Shown here in pieces: positions 1 through 6,100 of a DNA stretch of 9,319 bases. This stretch comes from Candidatus Omnitrophota bacterium (GTDB lineage: Bacteria; Omnitrophota; Gorgyraeia; JABMRG01; JAFGKX01), in the NCBI GenBank assembly GCA_016928375.1, contig JAFGKX010000025.1, forward strand, positions 1 through 9,319. Reading direction: 5' to 3'. The notes beneath the pieces were generated by a model. It had not been told where the DNA came from. It searched no databases and was given only the letters and a program-made list of their open reading frames with translations. Position 1 is the first letter of the stretch. Each line of letters begins with the position of its first letter. The translations under genes were made by a program, and so were the position numbers.

Positions 1-1
1 G

Positions 2-634
2 GGCTCAGGCGGGCCGCTGAGGGATGTGCCTAAGAAAAAATTTTCTTCGCTTAAAAAATCATTTGTTTTAAAACACCCTAAATGGAATATGGGCCCCAAA
101 ATAACGGTAGATTCCGCTACTCTTATGAACAAAGGCCTTGAGGTAATAGAGGCGAAACACCTTTTTCAGATACCGGCAGATAAAATAAAAGTACTTATTC
201 ATCCGGAGGCGATAGTACATTCCATGGTGGAGTTTTCCGACGGCACCATTTTCGCGCAGTTAGGGCCTGCTGATATGAGGCTGCCTATACAGTATGCGCT
301 TACATATCCTAAAAGGTCACAGACAATGCTCTCATCGCTTGATTTTAACAAGGTAGAGGCCCTGCATTTTTTAAAACCTGATTTGAAAAAATTTCCATGC
401 CTGTACTTTGCCAATGTAGCATGCAGGCTCGGCGGTACTTATCCGGCTGTTTTGAATGCTGCCAATGAAATAGCGGTCTATGCTTACCTGGATGGTACAA
501 TAAAGTTTACGGATATACCAAAAATAATAGAAAAGGCATTGATAGGCCATAAATACATAGCAGACCCGTTATTGAGCGATATCTTTTCATCGGATAATTG
601 GGCGCGCGAAAAAGCAAAGGTACTTATAAAATGA
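2..634 (+). CDS. dxr: 1-deoxy-D-xylulose 5-phosphate reductoisomerase, 3' part only
   Basis: Dxr converts 1-deoxy-D-xylulose 5-phosphate to 2-C-methyl-D-erythritol 4-phosphate with NADPH and a divalent metal, the committed step of the MEP isoprenoid pathway in the cytosol. The window opens inside the gene: the frame is open from base 2 and begins with SGGPLRD, the family's conserved ASGGPFR loop, so roughly the first 180 residues (the NADPH-binding domain) lie upstream. The visible part carries HPKWNMG (from 74) and TVDSATLMNKGLE (104-142), the substrate-loop His/Trp/Met and the Ser/Asn/Lys/Glu ligands, then the C-terminal helical domain with GGTYPAVLNAANE. The GTG at 26 is an internal valine, not a start. 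The stop overlaps the rseP start (ATGA, 631-634), indicating translational coupling. Identity is secure; nothing suggests the gene is broken other than by the window edge. Confidence 0.96.
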   Translation, partial: GSGGPLRDVPKKKFSSLKKSFVLKHPKWNMGPKITVDSATLMNKGLEVIEAKHLFQIPADKIKVLIHPEAIVHSMVEFSDGTIFAQLGPADMRLPIQYALTYPKRSQTMLSSLDFNKVEALHFLKPDLKKFPCLYFANVACRLGGTYPAVLNAANEIAVYAYLDGTIKFTDIPKIIEKALIGHKYIADPLLSDIFSSDNWAREKAKVLIK

Positions 635-1692
635 TTTCCGCCATTACAGTGTTGATAGTCTTCAGCGTGCTGATTTTGATACATGAACTGGGCCATTTTG
701 TTATGGCAAAGCGCATGAAAGTAAAAGTCGAGAAATTTTCTTTCGGGTTCGGGCCGAAGCTTTTCTCGTTTAAAGGCAAGGAAACAGAATACTTAATCTG
801 CGCCATACCTTTGGGCGGTTATGTGAAAATGGCGGGCGATGACCCTGCGCTGGCGAGAGAAGGCAAAGACTGGGAGTATTTATCAAAACCCATAATTAAA
901 AGATTCGGCATAGTAGTTGCCGGGCCCCTGACGAATTACCTTCTGGCGTTTTTACTTTTTTCCCTGATATTTATCCTGGGCGCGCCCACCTTTACCACCG
1001 AGATAGGAAAAGTGATTAAAGATTTTCCGGCATATTCAGCCGGCATAAGAGAAGCCGACAAAATCGTTTCCGTAAACGGCAAAGAAGTAAAATATTGGGA
1101 TGATTTGTTATCCGAGATTACGAAGGCGCCTTCGGGCGAGCCGATGGATGTGGTGCTTTTACGCAAAGATAAAACTATCCGGATAAGATTGACGCCTAAA
1201 GTAATAACTACAAAAAATATTTTCAATCAGACGATAAAAATCGGAAAACTTGGCATAGCGCCCGCTGATAAAATAATCGCGTTAAAAGTATCGCCTGTGC
1301 AGGCGTTTTATCTGGGCGCCAGAAAAACTTTAGCCATAACAGCGTTTACATACAAAGCGCTATGGCATATGGCTACCGGAGGCATGCCGGTAAAAGAATC
1401 CCTTACCGGGCCAATAGGCATCGCGGCTGCGATAGGAAATGCAGCGAAGATGGGCATGATATATCTTATAGATATAACCGCGCAGATAAACCTTGCCATA
1501 GCTATTTTTAACCTCCTGCCTTTTCCTGTGCTGGATGGAGGGCATGTTTTATTTTTATTGATAGAAAAAATAAGAAAAAAGCCCCTGAGCCCAAAAGTCG
1601 AGCAGGTAATCACGCAGATAGCGATAAGCCTGCTCATAGCACTGGCAGTTTTTATCAGCTGGAATGATATAGCGAAATTCGTAATCAGATAA
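631..1692 (+). CDS. rseP: RIP metalloprotease RseP/RasP (site-2 protease family)
   Basis: Intramembrane zinc protease (peptidase family M50B) that in other bacteria cleaves anti-sigma factors and remnant signal peptides within the membrane. The 353-residue product starts with a hydrophobic segment containing the zinc motif HELGH (residues 18-22). GPLTN at 98-102 begins a second membrane segment (about 92-117). One PDZ domain follows (about 118-190, with FPAYSAGIREADKIVSVNGKEV), and the third metal/active-site motif NLLPFPVLDGGH is at 294-305, with a last membrane helix near the C-terminus. E. coli RseP has two PDZ domains; this shorter form with one is like many non-proteobacterial members. 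ATG 631 is chosen over the in-frame TTG at 598 because it overlaps the dxr stop, has AAAGG at 616-620, and begins exactly where family members do. It sits between two MEP genes, a common arrangement. Its substrate here is unknown. Confidence 0.96.
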   Translation: MISAITVLIVFSVLILIHELGHFVMAKRMKVKVEKFSFGFGPKLFSFKGKETEYLICAIPLGGYVKMAGDDPALAREGKDWEYLSKPIIKRFGIVVAGPLTNYLLAFLLFSLIFILGAPTFTTEIGKVIKDFPAYSAGIREADKIVSVNGKEVKYWDDLLSEITKAPSGEPMDVVLLRKDKTIRIRLTPKVITTKNIFNQTIKIGKLGIAPADKIIALKVSPVQAFYLGARKTLAITAFTYKALWHMATGGMPVKESLTGPIGIAAAIGNAAKMGMIYLIDITAQINLAIAIFNLLPFPVLDGGHVLFLLIEKIRKKPLSPKVEQVITQIAISLLIALAVFISWNDIAKFVIR

Positions 1693-1697
1693 ATTAT

Positions 1698-2726
1698 ATG
1701 ATAAAAAGAAGAATCACCCGTCAGGTAAGCTTAGGCAGCGTAAAAATAGGTAGAAACTCCCCGGTATCCATACAATCCATGACAAAGACGGATACCAGGG
1801 ATATTGCCGCTACCGTAAGGCAGGTAAAGAGCCTGGAAAGTTTAGGATGCGAGATAATCAGGGTAGCGGTAAAGGATATAAGCTGCGCGCAGGCAATAAA
1901 AAAAATAAAATCAAAAATAAAAATACCGCTTGAAGCGGATATACATTTTGATTACCGCTTGGCGCTGGAGGCGATAGCTTCAGGAAGCGACTCTGTTAGG
2001 CTTAATCCCGGCAACATAAGAAAAAAAGAGCATGTTGTAGAGGTGATAAAAGCCTGCAGAAAAAAAAATATCCCCGTACGCATAGGGCTTAATTCAGGTT
2101 CGGCGGGAACAAACAGCGCGAAAGGCATGGTGAAAGCAGCGCTGGATTATTTGAAGATTTTTGAGAAGGAAAAGTTTTTTGATATAATGATATCGCTTAA
2201 AGCAAGCGATGTATATACGACGATATGCGCGTACAGGGAAATGGCCAAAGTATGCGATTACCCATTTCATCTGGGTGTTACTGCGGCAGGGAGCGCTCAG
2301 GCAGGCCTTATAAAATCATCCATAGGCATAGGCGCGCTTTTAGCTGACGGCATAGGCGATACGATAAGAGTGTCCCTGACCGGTGAACCGGAAAACGAGG
2401 TAATAGCGGCAAAACATATTTTACAGTCGCTGGGTTTAAGAAAATTTTTTCCGGAAATAATCGCATGCCCTACTTGCGGGCGCTGCCAGGTGGACTTATC
2501 AAAAATAGTAAATAATTTTTACGATGCGATGCTTGATACAAAATATTCTACGCTTAACACCAAAATTGCGCTCATGGGCTGCGAAGTGAACGGGCCCGGA
2601 GAGGCAAAAGAAGCTGATATGGGAATAGCATTCGGAAAAAACGCAGGGACTTTATTTAAAAAAGGAAAAATAATAAAAAAAGTTTCCTATAAAGACGCTG
2701 TAAAGGAGTTAATTAAATTAATATGA
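1698..2726 (+). CDS. ispG: 4-hydroxy-3-methylbut-2-en-1-yl diphosphate synthase (GcpE)
   Basis: IspG reductively opens 2-C-methyl-D-erythritol 2,4-cyclodiphosphate to HMBPP, using a [4Fe-4S] cluster and electrons from ferredoxin or flavodoxin; it is the penultimate MEP-pathway step. The 342-residue product is the compact bacterial type: an N-terminal TIM barrel (VSIQSMTKTDTRD near residue 25, then ADIHFDYRLA and VRLNPGNI) and a C-terminal cluster domain. The expected cluster ligands are present: C257 and C260 in CPTCGRC, C295 in MGCEVNGPGE, and E302 of the same motif. The extra insertion domain of plant and some bacterial forms is absent. It begins 5 bases after rseP and has no convincing Shine-Dalgarno, so it probably depends on ribosomes arriving from rseP. 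Long A-runs (A8 at 1898-1905, A9 at 2060-2068) lie in the frame, which stays open. The TGA stop touches the inverted repeat that precedes proS. Confidence 0.97.
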   Translation: MIKRRITRQVSLGSVKIGRNSPVSIQSMTKTDTRDIAATVRQVKSLESLGCEIIRVAVKDISCAQAIKKIKSKIKIPLEADIHFDYRLALEAIASGSDSVRLNPGNIRKKEHVVEVIKACRKKNIPVRIGLNSGSAGTNSAKGMVKAALDYLKIFEKEKFFDIMISLKASDVYTTICAYREMAKVCDYPFHLGVTAAGSAQAGLIKSSIGIGALLADGIGDTIRVSLTGEPENEVIAAKHILQSLGLRKFFPEIIACPTCGRCQVDLSKIVNNFYDAMLDTKYSTLNTKIALMGCEVNGPGEAKEADMGIAFGKNAGTLFKKGKIIKKVSYKDAVKELIKLI

Positions 2727-2803
2727 TCCCGCACCTTCCATATATTCAATATTTTGAACATCAGATAAAAGGATGCGGGGAGAACAAGGAAGGTGCGGGA
2801 TGA
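2723..2803 (+). CDS. candidate 26-codon leader peptide between ispG and proS
   Basis: An open frame begins at ATG 2723, overlapping the ispG stop as ATGA (2723-2726), and ends at TGA 2801-2803, overlapping the proS ATG as ATGA (2800-2803). It therefore fills the intergenic gap exactly, with the same overlap type used at other junctions here. A strong Shine-Dalgarno-like AAAGGAG lies at 2702-2708 inside ispG; the 14-base spacing to the ATG is longer than ideal. The peptide starts MIPHLPYIQYF and ends polar and glycine-rich with one Cys; it has no recognisable domain. Codons 3 (CCG) and 6 (CCA) are proline, and the next gene is prolyl-tRNA synthetase. Both Pro codons lie inside the left arm of the inverted repeat at 2726-2739, so a ribosome paused there would prevent the hairpin from hiding the proS start. 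The C-rich arm makes Pro codons likely by chance, and conservation is untested, so this remains a candidate. Confidence 0.4.
   Translation: MIPHLPYIQYFEHQIKGCGENKEGAG
2726..2801 (+). promoter_or_regulatory. 14-bp perfect inverted repeat sequestering the proS ribosome-binding site
   Basis: ATCCCGCACCTTCC (2726-2739) is exactly complementary to GGAAGGTGCGGGAT (2788-2801). The right arm contains the purine-rich Shine-Dalgarno region of proS (GGAAGG, 2788-2793) and the first two bases of its ATG; the left arm begins at the last base of the ispG stop. The 48-base loop holds a small hairpin (TTCAA 2745-2749 with TTGAA 2754-2758). It also holds a second TGCGGG (2774-2779) that could pair with CCCGCA (2728-2733), a weaker alternative fold that would leave the proS start free. 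A ribosome finishing ispG would cover the left arm, so the simplest role is translational coupling. There is no U-tract, so it is not an intrinsic terminator, and it is too short for a T-box leader. A dispersed palindromic repeat is an alternative reading. Confidence 0.7.
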
Positions 2804-4068
2804 AATGGTCGAAAGCCTTGATACCCACATTGAAAGAAACGCCCGCAGAGGCTGAGGCAGTAAGCCATAAGCTGATGCTGCGCGCGGGATTGATTAAAAA
2901 ATTAATCGCTGGTGCGTACACTTATCTGCCGCTTGGTTTTAAGGTGCTCAAAAATGTGGAAAATATCGTGCGCGAAGAAATGGATTCCGCCGGAGCCCAG
3001 GAGCTTCTTATGCCCGCGATACAACCGCCGGAATTGTGGCATAAAACCGGCAGATATGCCCAGCTTGGCGAAGACATGATTAAATATAAGGACCGCTCGG
3101 GCCGTGAAATGGTTTTAGGCCCTACCCACGAGGAGGTTATTACCGATATCGCGAAATCTGAAATACGCTCTTACCGCGATATGCCGAAAATCCTGTATCA
3201 AATACAAACTAAATTCAGGGATGAGGCACGCCCGCGTTTCGGGGTAGTGCGCTCTAAAGAATTTATCATGAAAGATGCCTACAGCTTTGATGCGAATGAA
3301 AAAGGGCTTAATGAAAATTATGAGAAAATGTATGAGGCGTATCACAGGATATTTTCCCGCTGCGGCCTGGATTTTATCGCGGTCAAAGCAGACTCCGGTA
3401 TCATGGGCGGAAGTGAATCCGCGGAATTTATGGTTGTAACTGATGCCGGCGAAGATATTATAGCGGTGTGCGCCTGCGGCTATGCTTCATCGCTTGACCC
3501 TGAGCAGGCCAAGCAGCAGGAAGGCTCATATGCCTGCCCTAAATGCAAAAACAAGAACATATCCTTAAAACGCGCGATAGAATTAGGCCATGTGTTTAAA
3601 CTAGGCACAAAATATACAAAAGCCCTGGATGCTTTATTTTTGGATAAAGACGGAAAAGAAAAGCCGATTATAATGGGCTGCTACGGTATAGGCATAAACA
3701 GGATAATCGCAACCGTAATAGAAACTCATAACGACAAGGACGGAATTATATGGCCTATGTCAATAGCGCCGTATAAAGTAATTGTTATGCCGCTTAAAAT
3801 AAACGATGAAAAGGTAATGCAGGCTGCGGAAAAAATATACAACGAGCTTAAAAAACAGGGTATAAGCTGCCTGCTGGATGACAGGGATATTTCCGCCGGA
3901 GTCAAATTTAAAGACGCTGATTTAATAGGAATTCCTATCCAGGCCGTAATAGGGCCCAATACTATAAAAGAGGACAAAATCGAGGTAAAGATGCGCGGAA
4001 AAGAAGATAAGGAAAAAATCCCACTTTCCGCAGCTATCGGCTATATTAAACCGCTGGCTTGCGGCTGA
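2800..4068 (+). CDS. proS: Prolyl-tRNA synthetase lacking the INS editing domain
   Basis: Class II aminoacyl-tRNA synthetase charging tRNA(Pro) with proline. The 422-residue product has the bacterial-type N-terminus (MKWSKALIPTLKETPAEAE), motif 2 (KFRDEARPRFG, 138-148, followed by SKEFIMKDAYSF), motif 3 (GCYGIGINR, 293-301) and a C-terminal anticodon-binding domain (about 325-422). Standard bacterial ProS is about 570 residues because a roughly 180-residue INS domain that hydrolyses Ala-tRNA(Pro) lies between motifs 2 and 3. Here only 19 residues separate C224-A-C226 from C246-PK-C249, two cysteine pairs that in INS-bearing enzymes flank that insertion. ATG 2800 is preferred to ATG 2773 because the family N-terminus starts there and GGAAGG lies just upstream; the earlier ATG would add nine unconserved residues. 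The start is buried in an inverted repeat. The stop overlaps lgt. Mis-acylation correction presumably falls to a free-standing editing protein elsewhere, which is inference. Confidence 0.96.
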   Translation: MKWSKALIPTLKETPAEAEAVSHKLMLRAGLIKKLIAGAYTYLPLGFKVLKNVENIVREEMDSAGAQELLMPAIQPPELWHKTGRYAQLGEDMIKYKDRSGREMVLGPTHEEVITDIAKSEIRSYRDMPKILYQIQTKFRDEARPRFGVVRSKEFIMKDAYSFDANEKGLNENYEKMYEAYHRIFSRCGLDFIAVKADSGIMGGSESAEFMVVTDAGEDIIAVCACGYASSLDPEQAKQQEGSYACPKCKNKNISLKRAIELGHVFKLGTKYTKALDALFLDKDGKEKPIIMGCYGIGINRIIATVIETHNDKDGIIWPMSIAPYKVIVMPLKINDEKVMQAAEKIYNELKKQGISCLLDDRDISAGVKFKDADLIGIPIQAVIGPNTIKEDKIEVKMRGKEDKEKIPLSAAIGYIKPLACG

Positions 4069-4805
4069 TGACCCAATATATGCACCCCATACTTTTTTCT
4101 ATAGGCCCGGTAACCATTTATACATACGGATTTTTAACAGCGCTAGGTATTCTTGTGGGGCTTTGCTTTGCGCTGGACGAGGCAAAGAGGCTTGCGATTC
4201 CAAGAGACACCATAATAAATTTATTTTTAATAATGGTAATCGCGGGCTTTATAGGAGCACGTTTTTTTTATATACTTACTGAGTTAAAGATATTTCTTTC
4301 TAACCCTATCAGTATGATTTTTGCCAGGCAGGGTTTTGTGTTTTACGGCGGTTTTATAACCGCTCTTTTGGCTATGTATGTTTATGCCAAAAAAATTAAG
4401 GCAGATACCTGGAAAATCGCGGATGTATTTGCGCCTACAGCCGCAATAGGGCATGCAATAGGCAGGGTGGGATGTTTTTTTTACGGCTGCTGCTACGGCT
4501 ATATCCCGTTTGGAAAATTTACGATACCCGTACAATTGGCTGAAGCCGCAGCGCTCCTTAGCATATTTTTTATTTTAGTTTTTGTTTTAAGGCTGCGTAA
4601 GATTTATGACGGCACTGTGTTCTGGCTTTATGTATTTTTATACGCTGTCGCACGTTTTGCACTGGAATTTTTCAGGCATGATCCGCGTGGGCATATCTGG
4701 ATATTTTCAACCTCGCAATTCATGGCTGTATTTGCGGCTGTAATTGCGGTGATAATGCTTATATTATTGCAGGCTAAGCGAAAAAATAAAGGAAAAATAG
4801 TATGA
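4068..4805 (+). CDS. lgt: Prolipoprotein diacylglyceryl transferase, variant active-site motif
   Basis: Lgt transfers diacylglycerol from phosphatidylglycerol to the lipobox cysteine of prolipoproteins in the cytoplasmic membrane, the first lipoprotein maturation step. The 245-residue product is a multi-pass membrane protein beginning MHPILFSIGPVTIYTYG (from residue 5), matching the family, with Tyr20 in the place of E. coli Tyr26. The signature region reads GRVGCFFYGCCYG (132-144). Against E. coli GRLGNFINGELWG the Arg and final Gly are kept, but Asn146 and Glu151 become Cys136 and Cys141, and His103 becomes Tyr93. The C-terminal R196...E200 pair (RFALEFFRHD) is retained. ATG 4068 overlaps the proS stop (TGATG); ATG 4080 would give the core start MHP and cannot be excluded, as neither has a clear Shine-Dalgarno. 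An in-frame TTG at 4059 is less likely. Membership of the Lgt family is firm; catalytic equivalence is probable, not shown. Confidence 0.9.
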   Translation: MTQYMHPILFSIGPVTIYTYGFLTALGILVGLCFALDEAKRLAIPRDTIINLFLIMVIAGFIGARFFYILTELKIFLSNPISMIFARQGFVFYGGFITALLAMYVYAKKIKADTWKIADVFAPTAAIGHAIGRVGCFFYGCCYGYIPFGKFTIPVQLAEAAALLSIFFILVFVLRLRKIYDGTVFWLYVFLYAVARFALEFFRHDPRGHIWIFSTSQFMAVFAAVIAVIMLILLQAKRKNKGKIV

Positions 4806-6100
4806 TGAATAATGAAATAGTGAATAAGGCGCATACTGCGCAAGTGCCTGCTCAGCCGGCGCAGACCTTCTATGGTTTAGGTATTGCGCCGAAACTTCTT
4901 GATGCGCTGGAGCATATAAAATTTAAAACCCCGACGCCTATACAGCTAAAAACCATACCCCTGGCGCTGGAAGGCAAGGATATTATAGGAATTGCGCAAA
5001 CAGGCACCGGCAAGACCCATTCTTTCGCTATTCCGATAATACAAAGGCTTATGCAGGTAACCGGTAAGGCCCTTGTCCTTGCCCCGACACGGGAATTAGC
5101 CATACAGATAGAAGAGGCATTTCAGGGGATCGCGTATTCGCTGGGCATAAAAACCGCCTGTTTAATAGGCGGGGCATCGATGCATAATCAAACGCAGGCA
5201 TTGATGAAATATCCCCGTGTCGTAATAGCGACCCCCGGCAGGCTTCTTGACCACATGAGGCAGTGGAATATTATACTTGATGATGTGTGCGTACTGGTTC
5301 TTGATGAGGCGGATAGAATGCTCGATATGGGTTTTGCTCCGCAGATCGAACAAATCCTACGTTTTGTGCGCAAACAAAGACAGACCATGCTTTTTTCCGC
5401 GACTATTCCCAAAGAGATTATGCAGATGGCCGCAAAGCACATGAAGCTTCCGGTCAGCGTAGAGATCGCGCCTTCCGGCACTACCGCGGAACACATTACG
5501 CAGGAGCTATTCATTGTTAAAAAAGAATCAAAATTGCGCCTTTTAGGCAAGCTGCTTTCGCAATATCACGGCTCGGTTCTTTTATTCTCGCGCACCAAAC
5601 ATGGAGCCCGGAGAATCGCGCAATTAATCAGGGACATGGGGCACAAAGTAGCCCAGATACATTCCGATCGTTCGCTTGCGCAGCGCCGTCAGGCGCTTGA
5701 AGGCTTTAAGTCCGGAAGGTACAGGATACTCGTTGCAACAGATATAGCCGCAAGAGGAATAGACGTTACGGGCATAGAGGTTGTTGTTAATTATGATCTG
5801 CCCGACGATGCCCAGAATTATGTGCACCGCATCGGCCGTACAGCCAGGGCAGGGCATAAGGGGCACGCGATTTCTTTCGCTACGCCTGATCAAAAGCGCG
5901 ATGTCAACGATATCGAGAAAATTATAAGAACCGCGCTGCCTATATCGAAACATCCTGAAGTCCCTGCGGAGCAATTTAGCGCGTTTGAAGCGCCTAAACA
6001 TTCAGGGCAGAGGTTTGCGCATAGGCCCGGGCGCAGAAATAATTCAAGCGGGTCTGCCCGCAGGCAAAATTATCATCACCATGACAAAAAAAGGTTTTAA
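4802..6100 (+). CDS. DEAD-box ATP-dependent RNA helicase, RhlE-like
   Basis: ATP-dependent unwinding or remodelling of RNA duplexes, typically in ribosome assembly, mRNA decay or cold adaptation. All superfamily 2 motifs are visible in 432 residues: upstream aromatic F23 and Q motif ending at Q48, motif I AQTGTGKT (65-72), PTRELA (95-100), GG and TPGR blocks, motif II DEAD (168-171), motif III SAT (199-201), motif V VATDIAARG (311-319) and motif VI HRIGRTAR (342-349). After about residue 385 comes a 45-50 residue basic, low-complexity tail rich in Arg, His, Ser and Asn, likely a disordered RNA-binding extension. The first 20 residues are also low complexity. ATG 4802 overlaps the lgt stop (ATGA), with AAAGGA at 4788-4793; ATG 4805 is a close alternative. 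The core resembles RhlE more than DeaD (no DbpA/CsdA-type RNA-binding domain), but the subfamily is not certain. Confidence 0.95.
   Translation: MMNNEIVNKAHTAQVPAQPAQTFYGLGIAPKLLDALEHIKFKTPTPIQLKTIPLALEGKDIIGIAQTGTGKTHSFAIPIIQRLMQVTGKALVLAPTRELAIQIEEAFQGIAYSLGIKTACLIGGASMHNQTQALMKYPRVVIATPGRLLDHMRQWNIILDDVCVLVLDEADRMLDMGFAPQIEQILRFVRKQRQTMLFSATIPKEIMQMAAKHMKLPVSVEIAPSGTTAEHITQELFIVKKESKLRLLGKLLSQYHGSVLLFSRTKHGARRIAQLIRDMGHKVAQIHSDRSLAQRRQALEGFKSGRYRILVATDIAARGIDVTGIEVVVNYDLPDDAQNYVHRIGRTARAGHKGHAISFATPDQKRDVNDIEKIIRTALPISKHPEVPAEQFSAFEAPKHSGQRFAHRPGRRNNSSGSARRQNYHHHDKKRF
6048..6061 (+). promoter_or_regulatory. small GC-rich hairpin before the radical SAM start
   Basis: GCGGG (6048-6052) and CCCGC (6057-6061) form a perfect 5-bp stem around a TCTG loop. 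It ends 19 bases before ATG 6081, within the 3' end of the helicase gene. A second possible stem, TGCGC (6016-6020) with GCGCA (6031-6035), lies just upstream. The radical SAM gene has no clear Shine-Dalgarno, so local structure might position or limit initiation. Equally, these may be side effects of Arg/Gly-rich coding sequence. No T-run follows, so it is not a terminator. Confidence 0.25.

Noticed and set aside
26..28. GTG 26 as a start for a 202-residue dxr product
   Set aside because: The frame is open to base 2 and the residues before it (SGGPLRD) belong to the conserved Dxr loop; the gene is cut by the window edge.
598..600. TTG 598 as the rseP start
   Set aside because: It would add 11 charged residues before the first membrane helix, inside dxr; ATG 631 overlaps the dxr stop and matches family N-termini.
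2773..2775. ATG 2773 as the proS start
   Set aside because: The extra nine residues are not part of the family, and no ribosome-binding site has suitable spacing; MKWSKALIPTLKE from 2800 is the normal N-terminus.
2727..2799. T-box riboswitch upstream of proS
   Set aside because: The gap is only 73 bases, and neither the T-box AGGGTGGNACCGCG sequence nor a terminator/antiterminator pair is present.
5188..5550. 120-codon minus-strand open frame
   Set aside because: It lies wholly within the helicase core on the opposite strand, gives no recognisable protein, and is a frame shadow.
5985..6080. N-terminal extension of the radical SAM protein to 5985
   Set aside because: These codons are the helicase C-terminal tail in another frame and show no family similarity; homology begins at ATG 6081.
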